A DNA stretch of 44,872 bases from the IMG/VR virus record IMGVR_UViG_3300009085_000007, positions 1 to 44,872 of that record; one strand, 5' to 3'. This DNA comes from a virus. The notes under the pieces are model-generated. The model was given only the letters and a program-made list of their open reading frames with translations. It searched no databases and was not told the origin of the DNA. The position numbers were made by a program, and so were the translations under genes. Shown piece after piece: positions 8,633-15,634 of this stretch (positions are counted from its first letter, which is position 1; the number at the start of each line of letters is the position of its first letter).

Positions 8633-8709
8633 TGACTTTAATTGTTTGGCTTTGTTCCCTCGCCATATGCGTGGGGTTCTGGGTACTTGTTATTGGGTGG
8701 GTTTGGTGA
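8629..8709 (+). CDS. 26-aa single-span membrane peptide
   Basis: ATGATG at 8629-8634 overlaps the previous stop and is preceded by TAGGGG at a good distance. The 26-residue product (MMTLIVWLCSLA then ICVGFWVLVIGWVW) is hydrophobic throughout and would form one transmembrane helix. Its place in a chain of overlapping genes with a proper ribosome site supports translation. Function unknown; possibilities include membrane modulation or superinfection exclusion. Confidence 0.5.
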   Translation: MMTLIVWLCSLAICVGFWVLVIGWVW

Positions 8710-8722
8710 AGGACGGTGAGTG

Positions 8723-8926
8723 ATGAGTGAACGAGACACATGTGGGAAATGTAAAAAACCTGTAGGTCCATACGAGGCAAGGCCTTTAGATGTTGAGGGC
8801 TTTGCAAACCACAAGCAGGTTACCTGTGACCACTGCGGAAATACAATGTCAACGACTGAAATTTTAGACGAAAACTTGATTGAGTCCATAGACAATCTTG
8901 CTAAAAAATTAGAGGCCAGTGAGTGA
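8723..8926 (+). CDS. Small zinc-ribbon-like early protein
   Basis: This 67-aa protein starts at the ATG after an AAGGACGGTGAG site. Two CxxC knuckles, CGKC (about 7-10) and CDHC (about 36-39), are separated by 25 residues as in a zinc ribbon. An acidic helical tail (about 46-67) follows. It shares the TGATG-style coupling of its neighbours. It could be a transcription- or host-modifying factor, but nothing in the sequence defines the target. Confidence 0.65.
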   Translation: MSERDTCGKCKKPVGPYEARPLDVEGFANHKQVTCDHCGNTMSTTEILDENLIESIDNLAKKLEASE

Positions 8927-9045
8927 TGAGTGAATCAAAATTACAACTAACAGTAGTTACAATTCTAACCCTTGCAACATTATATTGGGTAACGATTTGG
9001 TCGGGGCCGAACACACTACTCTATGACTTGGTGATGAAGCCATGA
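8926..9045 (+). CDS. 39-aa membrane protein
   Basis: The ATG at 8926 overlaps the previous stop (TGATG), and the stop at 9043-9045 overlaps the ATG of the next gene at 9042. The product has a short polar N-terminus, one hydrophobic helix (TVVTILTLATLYWVTIW) and a short polar C-terminus. Tight coupling on both sides supports a real small gene. Function unknown. Confidence 0.55.
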   Translation: MSESKLQLTVVTILTLATLYWVTIWSGPNTLLYDLVMKP

Positions 9046-9347
9046 CCAACGAAAATGAAAGTAAGGCGAGGGAGTTTACTCTGAAAAGATGGCACGTTTT
9101 AATTAAAGACCTTAGATATAGCGCATCGAACGATGTGCATTGCCCATCTCGTGAAATTGTTTTTGCGGATGTCTACGACGCGCTTCAGAAAGAGAACGAG
9201 GAGTTGAAGGCTAATTGTGACGCGCTGTTTGATAAAATTAAAAAACACTACTACTGCTACGGTTACGAGAAACAAAACTATCTAAAGGAAATGCTGGAAG
9301 AGCATTTTAAGTGCAAGTTTCCTGTTGGGGGAATAGACAATGAGTGA
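9042..9347 (+). CDS. Hypothetical early protein with coiled-coil segment
   Basis: This 101-aa charged protein is coupled to the membrane peptide upstream (ATGA) and overlaps the next gene by 8 nt. A helical, coiled-coil-like segment lies near residues 45-65 (VYDALQKENEELKANCD). The rest has several Tyr and Cys residues (HYYCYGYEKQ). No family was recognised. The next two genes have similar size and Glu/Lys-rich helices, so the three may have arisen by duplication of small early-gene types, though I see no clear alignment. Confidence 0.65.
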   Translation: MTNENESKAREFTLKRWHVLIKDLRYSASNDVHCPSREIVFADVYDALQKENEELKANCDALFDKIKKHYYCYGYEKQNYLKEMLEEHFKCKFPVGGIDNE

Positions 9348-9645
9348 ACAAAAACCCATAGACATAGAAGAGCAATATGAGCGCGGATATTTTTACGACG
9401 TTTACACTGAGGCGTTGAGGCTCAAGAAAGAGCGCGACATGATGTACGACTTGCTAACTGGCGATAACCAAAAGCTGGCAAAAGAAAACGCCGCACTCCG
9501 TGAGTCATTGAAAGAGTCAATTGAGGCTTTAAGTCATATCAGATCTATCTTTAACAACGACGAGGATGATTATGCTACGAGAATGGACGACCACGCAGAG
9601 CAATCCCTCGCCAAAATTACCGCCAATCATGGGGAGTTGAAATGA
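9340..9645 (+). CDS. Hypothetical early protein, helical
   Basis: This 101-aa acidic protein has long helices and a coiled-coil-like stretch (LKKERDMMYDLLTGDNQKLA and following residues). The start is preceded by GGGGGAATAGACA. It overlaps neighbours by 8 nt upstream and 4 nt downstream, so it belongs to the same early transcript. No catalytic motif or membrane segment is visible. Function unknown. Confidence 0.65.
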   Translation: MSEQKPIDIEEQYERGYFYDVYTEALRLKKERDMMYDLLTGDNQKLAKENAALRESLKESIEALSHIRSIFNNDEDDYATRMDDHAEQSLAKITANHGELK

Positions 9646-9950
9646 AATCCTACGAGCGCGACGCCCAAAGAGCCGCTTATAAATTATATGACTACGGTAG
9701 ACCGCACGAAAGGGCTGCATTTTTTGGCGGCGCAGACTGGTGTCGGGCTTACATGGAAGATGAAATCAAAGACCGAGACAAAACCATTGCGGAGTTGGCT
9801 GGGGCGCTGGAGTTCCTTCATAAGAATGTCGGCTCAAAGGCTTACAGTGATACAGACTTATGGGGTGACGTAATGGAGCGAGTTTACAGAACTACAAGAG
9901 ACGCCCTCACCACTCACGCCGAGGCTATAAAACGGGCGAGGGGAATATGA
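9642..9950 (+). CDS. Hypothetical early protein
   Basis: This 102-aa protein lies between coupled genes (ATGA overlaps at both ends). The N-terminal part (YERDAQRAAYKLYDYGRPHE) and the FFGGADWCRAYM segment give a compact helical look, followed by a helix that includes DKTIAELAGALEFLHK. It resembles small helical proteins of unknown role in phage early regions. No motif suggests a function. Confidence 0.65.
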   Translation: MKSYERDAQRAAYKLYDYGRPHERAAFFGGADWCRAYMEDEIKDRDKTIAELAGALEFLHKNVGSKAYSDTDLWGDVMERVYRTTRDALTTHAEAIKRARGI

Positions 9951-10549
9951 AAATTCTTGTCGCCTGTGAGTTTTCCGGAACCGTGCGGGATGCGTTTAAG
10001 GCCAAGGGCCACGACGCTTGGTCTTGTGACTTGCTACCCACGGAAAAGAAGGGCCAACATATCCAAGGCGACGTTCTGAGCATAATAAATGAAGGGTGGG
10101 ATATGATGATCGCGCACCCACCATGCACTTATTTAACAAACGCCGGAGTCACTTGGCTATACAACAAAGATAAAACAAAAAACCTACCGCGCTGGGATTC
10201 CATGCGCGAAGGTGCTGAGTTTTTTAAGAAACTGTTAAACGCCCCAATTGCAAAAATAGCGGTAGAAAATCCAATCATGCACAAATACGCAAAAGAAATT
10301 ATCGGGGTTAATCAAAATCAAGTCGTACAGCCATATATGTTCGGACACCAAGAACGAAAAGCAACCTGCCTGTGGCTTAAAAATCTGCCGGAGCTAAAAG
10401 AAACAAATAACGTAAAAGAAAAAATGAAATCGCTTCCAAAGAACCAACAACAACGACTGCATTATCTACCGCCGTCCGAGGACCGTTGGAAGCTCAGATC
10501 ATTAACTTATCAGGGCATTGCTAACGCAATGGCCGCACAGTGGGGTTAA
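9947..10549 (+). CDS. Minimal DNA cytosine-methyltransferase-like protein
   Basis: This 200-aa protein has a Rossmann methyltransferase start (MKILVACEFSGTVRDAF, SAM-binding motif I), an acidic residue after the second strand (SCDLLPT) and IAHPPCTYLTNAG near residues 56-68. The PPC there corresponds to the catalytic Pro-Cys of cytosine-5 methyltransferases. The target-recognition domain of normal C5 enzymes (over 300 aa in total) is missing, and the C-terminus is short. Proteins of this type are common in phages. They may modify phage DNA against restriction or may have lost activity. Coupled to the gene upstream. Confidence 0.75.
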   Translation: MKILVACEFSGTVRDAFKAKGHDAWSCDLLPTEKKGQHIQGDVLSIINEGWDMMIAHPPCTYLTNAGVTWLYNKDKTKNLPRWDSMREGAEFFKKLLNAPIAKIAVENPIMHKYAKEIIGVNQNQVVQPYMFGHQERKATCLWLKNLPELKETNNVKEKMKSLPKNQQQRLHYLPPSEDRWKLRSLTYQGIANAMAAQWG

Positions 10550-10550
10550 C

Positions 10551-10853
10551 ATGACAGACGACGAAATGTACGACAAACTAAGCGAAAAGCTTCAAAAAGT
10601 TCCACTCGAACACGCACTCGCCTGCGAAATAATGGAACGAATACAAGACACGGGGAAACTTCACGGCGAAATAAAAAAACTTTGGGGCGCACTCATGGTC
10701 TTGGGGATTTTAATTGCCCTGCTAGCTGCCATCGGTTGCGCTAGCCCAGAAGTCAACAAATGCACCTACATTTGTCCCAAGGGAAATCCGCCAAACGATT
10801 GCTACTGCCTTGAAGATGAAATAAAGCGGGAAGCAAGTTCTATACACCACTAG
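10551..10853 (+). CDS. Small membrane protein with cytoplasmic helical domain and Cys-rich tail
   Basis: This 100-aa protein has a charged helical N-terminus (1-42), one transmembrane helix (about 46-63, ALMVLGILIALLAAIGC) and a tail with five further Cys residues, several in a CTYICPKG...CYC pattern that could form disulfides outside the membrane. The LAAIGC at the end of the helix looks like a lipobox, but it follows a long cytoplasmic segment, so a plain membrane anchor is more likely. GGGGTTAAC precedes the ATG. It ends 4 nt into the convergent recombinase gene. Possible roles in lysis or exclusion are speculative. Confidence 0.65.
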   Translation: MTDDEMYDKLSEKLQKVPLEHALACEIMERIQDTGKLHGEIKKLWGALMVLGILIALLAAIGCASPEVNKCTYICPKGNPPNDCYCLEDEIKREASSIHH

Positions 10854-11377
10854 CGGCGAAGCTTCTTGCGAAGCTCGTCTTGTGAATAAACAAAATCCAC
10901 GTAGATCATCGTGTTCCTAAGATCACGGTGTCCAAGAATCGTTTGAACAAGCTTAACGTCTTTTGTCTCGCGATAAAGTTTCACGGCGCACGTGTGGCGC
11001 AGACAGTGAAACGTCTTGACCTTCTTGCCGCCCGCTTTTCTGGGCGCAAAATCTTCCCATATTTGGTGAAGTCGGTGATATGAAATATCAAACATCGACT
11101 CCCCAGGTAACTCTTTAAGCGCCTTAAATAACTTCGGCGTGAGCGGAATCTCCCGGTCACTCGAACCTTTCAGCCCATGCACTTTCACCGAACCCTTGCC
11201 CTTCCTAACAACTAAATCTTTTTTCTTGATGTTAAGAAGCTCTGAAGCTCGGGCCCCAGTTTCAAGGGCTAATTGAATCAGGATTTTATTTCTACTTATT
11301 GGTTCCGAGCGCACTTCTTTTTCAAGCGCATCAAACTCGTCCTCATCTAAAAATTTATCAAAACTTAATGGATTCAT
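10850..11377 (-). CDS. Tyrosine recombinase catalytic domain (short integrase-like)
   Basis: This 175-aa protein contains the complete catalytic set of tyrosine recombinases: Arg43 (TGARASEL), Lys70 in the beta-hairpin (HGLKGSSDREIPL), His124-x-x-Arg127 (HCLRHTC), His150 (LGHRDL) and nucleophile Tyr159 (MIYVDF). The N-terminal SAM-like core-binding domain of typical 300-400-aa integrases is almost absent; only about 30 residues precede the domain. It could resolve multimers or concatemers, or act at an unknown att site. No att site or excisionase was identified. It is the last gene of a short leftward operon and overlaps the preceding gene by 4 nt. Confidence 0.85.
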   Translation of the reverse strand: MNPLSFDKFLDEDEFDALEKEVRSEPISRNKILIQLALETGARASELLNIKKKDLVVRKGKGSVKVHGLKGSSDREIPLTPKLFKALKELPGESMFDISYHRLHQIWEDFAPRKAGGKKVKTFHCLRHTCAVKLYRETKDVKLVQTILGHRDLRNTMIYVDFVYSQDELRKKLRR

Positions 11378-11712
11378 TGTGTCCAGTCCTCATCTATATA
11401 AGTCGGAAATTCATACCCCAGCGGGATTTTTTTACTTTTACTATCACCTACCACACGTCTTATCACGGTTTCAACCTCTGGGTTTATCATTATCGCAATG
11501 TCCACCCGAATCTTCTGAAATAAATCCCGTATCGTTTCACGCTGCCGAACATAATGCTTATGCGCCCCACTCGGCGGATAAAACACTTCAATGAAATCAC
11601 ACTCCCAAGACGTATGCCAACTAATCTCGACAATAATTTCGTTCTGGAACTTATACCGCTTCCTTAAATCAGTAAACTGACGCGGGTGCCTAGTGGGATA
11701 CAGCTTGCTCAT
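11374..11712 (-). CDS. Hypothetical protein upstream of recombinase
   Basis: This 112-aa protein starts at the internal ATG at 11712, with GAGG six bases upstream, rather than four codons further upstream. It is coupled to the recombinase gene (4-nt overlap) and overlaps the upstream gene by 23 nt. It combines a basic N-terminus, a beta-rich middle (EIIVEISWHTSWECDFIEV) and a helical segment (RETIRDLFQKIRVDIAIM). No recognisable family. Context suggests early leftward expression together with the recombinase. Confidence 0.65.
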   Translation of the reverse strand: MSKLYPTRHPRQFTDLRKRYKFQNEIIVEISWHTSWECDFIEVFYPPSGAHKHYVRQRETIRDLFQKIRVDIAIMINPEVETVIRRVVGDSKSKKIPLGYEFPTYIDEDWTQ

Positions 11713-11926
11713 GCAATTCCTCAACCGTTAAACCCTCTCGGCGGGCTTCCATAATTATCGTGTCCACGTGTTTCCTTTTAATCATAGTGAAATCCCTAAA
11801 TGTCCAATCGGTGTTGTAAAATTCAAAATACACCCAGTCCTCAATCGAATCCGTTATTGTCCAGTAACCAACCGAATTATCTTTCGGGTGCGTAACTTTA
11901 TATTTTGTTTTGTATTTTGTTTTCAT
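11690..11926 (-). CDS. Hypothetical small protein
   Basis: This 78-aa protein begins with a basic MKTKYKTKYKV segment and has a beta-like aromatic core (VYFEFYNTDWTFRDF) and a C-terminal acidic helix (EARREGLTVEELHEQA). It overlaps the upstream gene by 4 nt. The ATG follows GGGGGAAAA at a good distance. No family recognised. It may be a regulator or anti-host protein, but there is no direct evidence. Confidence 0.65.
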   Translation of the reverse strand: MKTKYKTKYKVTHPKDNSVGYWTITDSIEDWVYFEFYNTDWTFRDFTMIKRKHVDTIIMEARREGLTVEELHEQAVSH

Positions 11927-12132
11927 TTTTCCCCCTTTAGTATTTGTTCAACTTCCGCGATACACGCATTCAACGTGTCCGCCTTCGCTTGGTCCTCGTA
12001 AACTGAATATATTGTCGCATCTTCCTGACGTAGTTCCCCAGACTTCAACTTGTTCCATGTTGTAGTCGACCGCTTTTCGAGGAACTTGGCGGTTTTCTTC
12101 CAAAGCTCTAATGTTTCTGTGAATCCGTGCAT
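11923..12132 (-). CDS. Hypothetical helical protein, first gene of leftward operon
   Basis: The likely start is the ATG at 12132 with AAGGGAG upstream, giving 69 aa. A longer frame to 12201 would run through the operator-like inverted repeat. The protein is helical and basic in its first half (LWKKTAKFLEKRSTTTWNKL), then has a helix ending CIAEVEQILKGEK. Being first after the control region it could be a regulator, but no helix-turn-helix signature is visible. Confidence 0.6.
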   Translation of the reverse strand: MHGFTETLELWKKTAKFLEKRSTTTWNKLKSGELRQEDATIYSVYEDQAKADTLNACIAEVEQILKGEK

Positions 12133-12142
12133 CCGGGGCTCC

Positions 12143-12172
12143 CTTAAGGTTACAACTAAAGAGTACCTTAAG
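12143..12172. promoter_or_regulatory. Inverted-repeat operator candidate CTTAAGGT-N14-ACCTTAAG
   Basis: Perfect 8-bp arms (12143-12150 and 12165-12172) lie just upstream of the leftward operon start. A promoter-like leftward TTGTGT-N17-TACTCT overlaps the repeat, so a bound repressor would block transcription. The same CTTAAG core recurs at four further sites up to 12544. Confidence 0.5.
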
Positions 12173-12253
12173 TTTACACCAAACACAATACTGTGCGTCA
12201 TTTTGGTACTTTATTCAAAAGTCGCAAGCGGGCGGGTAGACAGTAAAATATAA

Positions 12254-12633
12254 AGTCCCGTTGGCCCCCTACCCCCCATCAAATAAAAAGTGAATTTTTA
12301 GGAAAACTTTTCAGGAATTCGCAGGAATTTAAGCCCTGAATTCGCAATGCTTCGCCATTCCCTTGACCAAGGCCTTGAATTGTCTAATGAATGGCCTTAA
12401 GGATTCACGCGAAAACTTAAGCCCGCCAAGGTGGGCAGGGCGCGGGCGCGTGGGTGGGCGCGGGCGCGTGGGGCCCCACGCCTGCGCGTCGACGCTCGGG
12501 GCGCCAAGGAAAATAAATGCTTAAGTTTTCACCCAAGGCTTAAGTTTTCCAGTGATTCCACCGAATAGATAAATGGCTAGGGAATTCACCCAAGCCAAGC
12601 GCCAAGTCAAGGCCTGGTATTGACGGGGGAATT
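12254..12633. promoter_or_regulatory. Divergent control region with CTTAAG sites and GC-rich repeats; no gene seen
   Basis: There is no convincing coding frame in this 380-bp stretch between the leftward recombinase operon and the rightward MoxR operon. It contains GCTTAAGTTTTC twice in direct orientation (12519-12530 and 12538-12549) and once inverted (12411-12422), a further CTTAAG at 12396-12401, two copies of CGCGGGCGCGTGGG at an 18-bp period (12441 and 12459) and the 14-bp palindrome CGTGGGGCCCCACG (12467-12480). It may hold the promoters and operators of both operons or a replication element. Confidence 0.55.
12441..12480. repeat. GC-rich tandem repeat plus 14-bp palindrome
   Basis: CGCGGGCGCGTGGG occurs at 12441-12454 and 12459-12472. 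The second copy runs into the perfect palindrome CGTGGGGCCCCACG (12467-12480). The rest of the genome is near 46% GC by eye, so this block stands out. It has no U-run on either side and is not a typical terminator. Confidence 0.7.
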
Positions 12634-13638
12634 ATGAGACCAAGCGAATTAAAGGCAGTGATCACAGCACGATTCAAGGCGGGAATTAAGCGCCCACTCC
12701 ACGTAGAGTCAAGTCCGGGCGTGGGGAAAACCCAAATTGCCGCCCAAGTTGCCAAGGAATTGGGCGTGGAATTCTTGGCTATTCACGCGCCGCTTTTACA
12801 GCCCGAGGATTATGGGTTCCCAGTGATCACTAGCGACCGGGCGTCGGTCGATTTTGTGGTATCAAAATCAAAATTTCCAATTGAATCAGCGTCATGCGGG
12901 GAATTCGGGATTTTCTTAATCGACGAATTGTCCCAAGCTGATAATTCAGCACAAAAGATTCTAGCGAATCTGATTCAAGAAAGGGAAATCCATGGGCAGA
13001 AATTAAAACCAGGGTGGCTTGTGATCACCACGGGGAATAGACTAACCGACCGAGCGGGGGCCAATAGGCTTTTGAGTCATCTTAAGGATAGACTAACCAC
13101 GGTAGAGCTTGACGCATCTATAGATGATTGGTCGACGTGGGCGCTCGGAAATGGCGTCAAGTCTGAAGTCATTGCATTCCTGCGTTTCCGCCCCGATCTA
13201 TTGAATGCTTTTGACGCCCAAAATGACGTGAATGCTACGCCCCGCTCGTGGGTTGAGGGCGTTTCCGCGTCGCTTGGCGCAGTCGATTCCCACCTTGAAT
13301 CAGAAATTTTCAAGGGTGACGTGGGGGAGGGGGCAGCAGCAGAATTCAATGGATTTCTGAAAATCTATAGAAAACTCCCTAACCCGGACGCCATTCTATT
13401 GAATCCAAGCGGCGCCGAAATTCCAAGTGACCCTGCAACACTATATGCATTATGCGGGGCCCTAGCCCACAAAACGACCGGGCAGAATTTCGGTCGAGTC
13501 ATGACCTACGTGGGCAGAATGGCGCCGGAATTTTGTGTTTTATATGTCCGGGACGCAATAAAAAGAAAACCAGAAATTCAGTCGACCAAGGAGTTTATTG
13601 AGTGGGCGTCGGGTCCAGGCGCTAAATTGTTGTCTTAA
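12634..13638 (+). CDS. MoxR-type AAA+ ATPase
   Basis: This 334-aa protein has Walker A SSPGVGKT at residues 26-33, Walker B FLIDE at 94-98, sensor 1 Asn in ITTGNRLTDRAGANR (Asn135), and an Arg in LKDRLTTVEL (about 153) where the arginine finger is expected. This is the signature of MoxR/RavA-like AAA+ chaperones, which work with VWA-domain partners in metal insertion or complex remodelling. The partner is encoded two genes downstream. The start follows GGGGGAATTATGAG, a start motif shared with three other genes of the module. Asn codons are 11 AAT to 1 AAC, unlike late genes such as the capsid gene. Confidence 0.93.
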   Translation: MRPSELKAVITARFKAGIKRPLHVESSPGVGKTQIAAQVAKELGVEFLAIHAPLLQPEDYGFPVITSDRASVDFVVSKSKFPIESASCGEFGIFLIDELSQADNSAQKILANLIQEREIHGQKLKPGWLVITTGNRLTDRAGANRLLSHLKDRLTTVELDASIDDWSTWALGNGVKSEVIAFLRFRPDLLNAFDAQNDVNATPRSWVEGVSASLGAVDSHLESEIFKGDVGEGAAAEFNGFLKIYRKLPNPDAILLNPSGAEIPSDPATLYALCGALAHKTTGQNFGRVMTYVGRMAPEFCVLYVRDAIKRKPEIQSTKEFIEWASGPGAKLLS

Positions 13639-13665
13639 TTTGAAACATTAACTTTAGGGGGAATT

Positions 13666-14520
13666 ATGAGTTTAAAAGAAAATTCGCTATTGATCACATT
13701 AAATATCAGTCAATGGGTGGGCAGAAAACTTGACCGACGTGCGACTGCAACCGTGGAAAACGCCCACCGGACCGATGCCAAGGTGGGGAATTACAATAAG
13801 CGCCTATTGCCGGGCGCTCATGAGCTAGAGGAAATTCAAGCCCACGCGTCAAGCTTAAGGAAGTTTTATTATGAAAATACGCTGCCTTGGGCCCACGACG
13901 GGGCGCGTATCATTTCGAGTCAAAATTATGTGAATTTCACGTCTGAATTCAGGGCTAGAAAACAGGCTTTTGATTCAAGCGTCGGGAAATTCTTGGCAGA
14001 ATACCCACGCCTGCGCGACCAAGCTAAAATCAAGCTAGGGGACCTGTTTTCCGATTCGGAATACCCAAATGACGATAGACTTCTAAGAAAATTTTCCTGT
14101 GAAATTTCGGTTTTCCCGATTCCGGACGTGAATGATTTTCGGGTTGAATTGGGTGACGCTGAAAAAAAGCTATTCCTTGAATCAATGGCGCGGGTGGAAT
14201 CCGACGCCCTTAAGGAATGCTATTCCCGCTTGTTTGAAGTGGTGAAAACCGCGTCCGATAGACTTCAAAAGCCTGACGCCATTTTTCGGGATTCCCTAAT
14301 CGGAAACATCACTGAATTGGTCGACCTATTGCCGCGCCTGAATCCAATTCACGACCCTAAACTTGAGGCACTGCGCCTGGAAGTGAATTCAATTGTTGGG
14401 AGGGTTTCCGCCGAATCTATTCGGGGAAATGAGGCAACCCGGGAAATGACTGCCCGACAACTTGGGGAAATTGCGGACCGAATGGGCGCATTTATGGGGG
14501 TGGAAAATGAAAACGCTTAA
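13666..14520 (+). CDS. DUF3150-like protein of the MoxR-VWA module
   Basis: This 284-aa cytoplasmic protein has no membrane segment. Its N-terminus (LLITLNISQWVGRKLDRRATATVENAH) resembles the ISxWxGRKLD start of DUF3150 proteins, which recur beside MoxR ATPases and VWA proteins in phages. That identification is from memory of the family's look. The middle is helical, followed by a beta-rich IPDVNDFRVELG segment and a helical C-terminus ending before the overlapping ATG of the next gene. It may be an adaptor between the ATPase and the VWA protein, or their substrate. Start at the GGGGGAATTATGAG motif. Confidence 0.75.
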   Translation: MSLKENSLLITLNISQWVGRKLDRRATATVENAHRTDAKVGNYNKRLLPGAHELEEIQAHASSLRKFYYENTLPWAHDGARIISSQNYVNFTSEFRARKQAFDSSVGKFLAEYPRLRDQAKIKLGDLFSDSEYPNDDRLLRKFSCEISVFPIPDVNDFRVELGDAEKKLFLESMARVESDALKECYSRLFEVVKTASDRLQKPDAIFRDSLIGNITELVDLLPRLNPIHDPKLEALRLEVNSIVGRVSAESIRGNEATREMTARQLGEIADRMGAFMGVENENA

Positions 14521-15634
14521 GCCAACCAAAATGGCCAAGGCCAAGGCAACGCTCGTTTTAGATCATCCATTTTTTGCGTCGCTATTGTTAGGGATGCCAA
14601 TGACTGAGGATTCTAGTATCCCAACTTTTGCGACCGACGGGAATTCAATTCGATTCAACCCAGACTGCGCCGATAAATTGGAATTGAATGAGTTGGTCTT
14701 TGTCTTGGCCCATGAGGTCATGCATTGCGTTTTCCAACACATGACCCGACGGGGCGCCCGGAATCCGAATAAATGGAATATCGCAGGCGATTATGTAATC
14801 AATGACGTTTTAATTAAAGAGCGCGTGGGCAGAATGCCATCGGGCGAATTGCAGGGCTTGAATGATCCCAAGTTAGTCGCGCAGGGGAATGGCACGACGG
14901 AGGGTGTTTACAATTTACTTCCACCCGATTCCGAAAATAAGGGCGCAGGCCAAGCGGGTGGGGCGCTTGACTCGGTTTCCGACGCTGCCCCAGACCAAGC
15001 GGGTCAAGCTGCCAAGGAATCCGAAATGAGGGTGAAAATAGTCCAGGCCCGGAATGCTGCGAAAATGGCGGGGAAATTGAGTCAAGGCATGGCCCGACTC
15101 GTTTCCGACTTGGTCAAGCCACGCGTCGACTGGAAGTCGGTCCTGCGCCGATTTCTCACGACACGAGCGAAAACAGACTTAAGCTATTCGCGACCCAAGC
15201 GCCGATTCTTGGCCGATGATCTATTCCTGCCAAGCTTGACGGGTGAAAAAATGGGAAAAATAGCCATTGGGGTCGATTGCTCGGGGTCAATCAATGACCA
15301 AGCCTTGGCGCTATTCAGCGCCGAAATTCAAGCCATTTCCGAAGATATTCGCCCGGAATCAATTGAGGTCATTTATTTTGATTCGGAAGTCATTTCCAAG
15401 GAAGTTTTCACGTCGGAAGATTCAATTGTGCTTAAGCCCTTGGGTGGTGGTGGGACTGCATTCAGTCCGGTTTTCGAGTGTCTTAAGGATTCGGAAATTG
15501 TGGCTTGTGTGATTCTAACCGACCTGGAATGTCATGATTTCGGGCCTGCGCCAAGTTTTCCGGTTTTGTGGGCGTCGACCAATTCAGACCAAGCGCCATT
15601 CGGGGAAGTCACTCTAATCAAGGGGGAATTATGA
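14507..15634 (+). CDS. Putative metallopeptidase with C-terminal VWA-like domain (DUF2201 type)
   Basis: This 375-aa protein starts at the ATG at 14507, overlapping the previous gene by 14 nt; an upstream frame start is less likely. The N-terminal domain has the zinc-binding HEVMH (residues 69-73) followed by WNIAGDYVIND as in DUF2201_N putative metallopeptidases. A Gly/Ala/Gln-rich linker (about 140-180) follows, then a VWA-like domain with MIDAS residues DCSGS (257-261), Thr317 in GGGGTAFSP and Asp339 in LTDLE. Partner of the MoxR ATPase by family precedent (MoxR-VWA pairs). The substrate is unknown. Confidence 0.9.
   Translation: MKTLKPTKMAKAKATLVLDHPFFASLLLGMPMTEDSSIPTFATDGNSIRFNPDCADKLELNELVFVLAHEVMHCVFQHMTRRGARNPNKWNIAGDYVINDVLIKERVGRMPSGELQGLNDPKLVAQGNGTTEGVYNLLPPDSENKGAGQAGGALDSVSDAAPDQAGQAAKESEMRVKIVQARNAAKMAGKLSQGMARLVSDLVKPRVDWKSVLRRFLTTRAKTDLSYSRPKRRFLADDLFLPSLTGEKMGKIAIGVDCSGSINDQALALFSAEIQAISEDIRPESIEVIYFDSEVISKEVFTSEDSIVLKPLGGGGTAFSPVFECLKDSEIVACVILTDLECHDFGPAPSFPVLWASTNSDQAPFGEVTLIKGEL

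Noticed and set aside
9529-10128. Leftward frames opposite the early genes
   Set aside because: No ribosome sites and no protein-like composition. The rightward chain has start-stop overlaps throughout.
10551-10853. Lipoprotein call for the Cys at the end of the membrane helix (LAAIGC)
   Set aside because: A lipobox normally follows a short basic signal peptide. Here it lies after about 60 residues, so membrane anchoring without lipidation is more likely.
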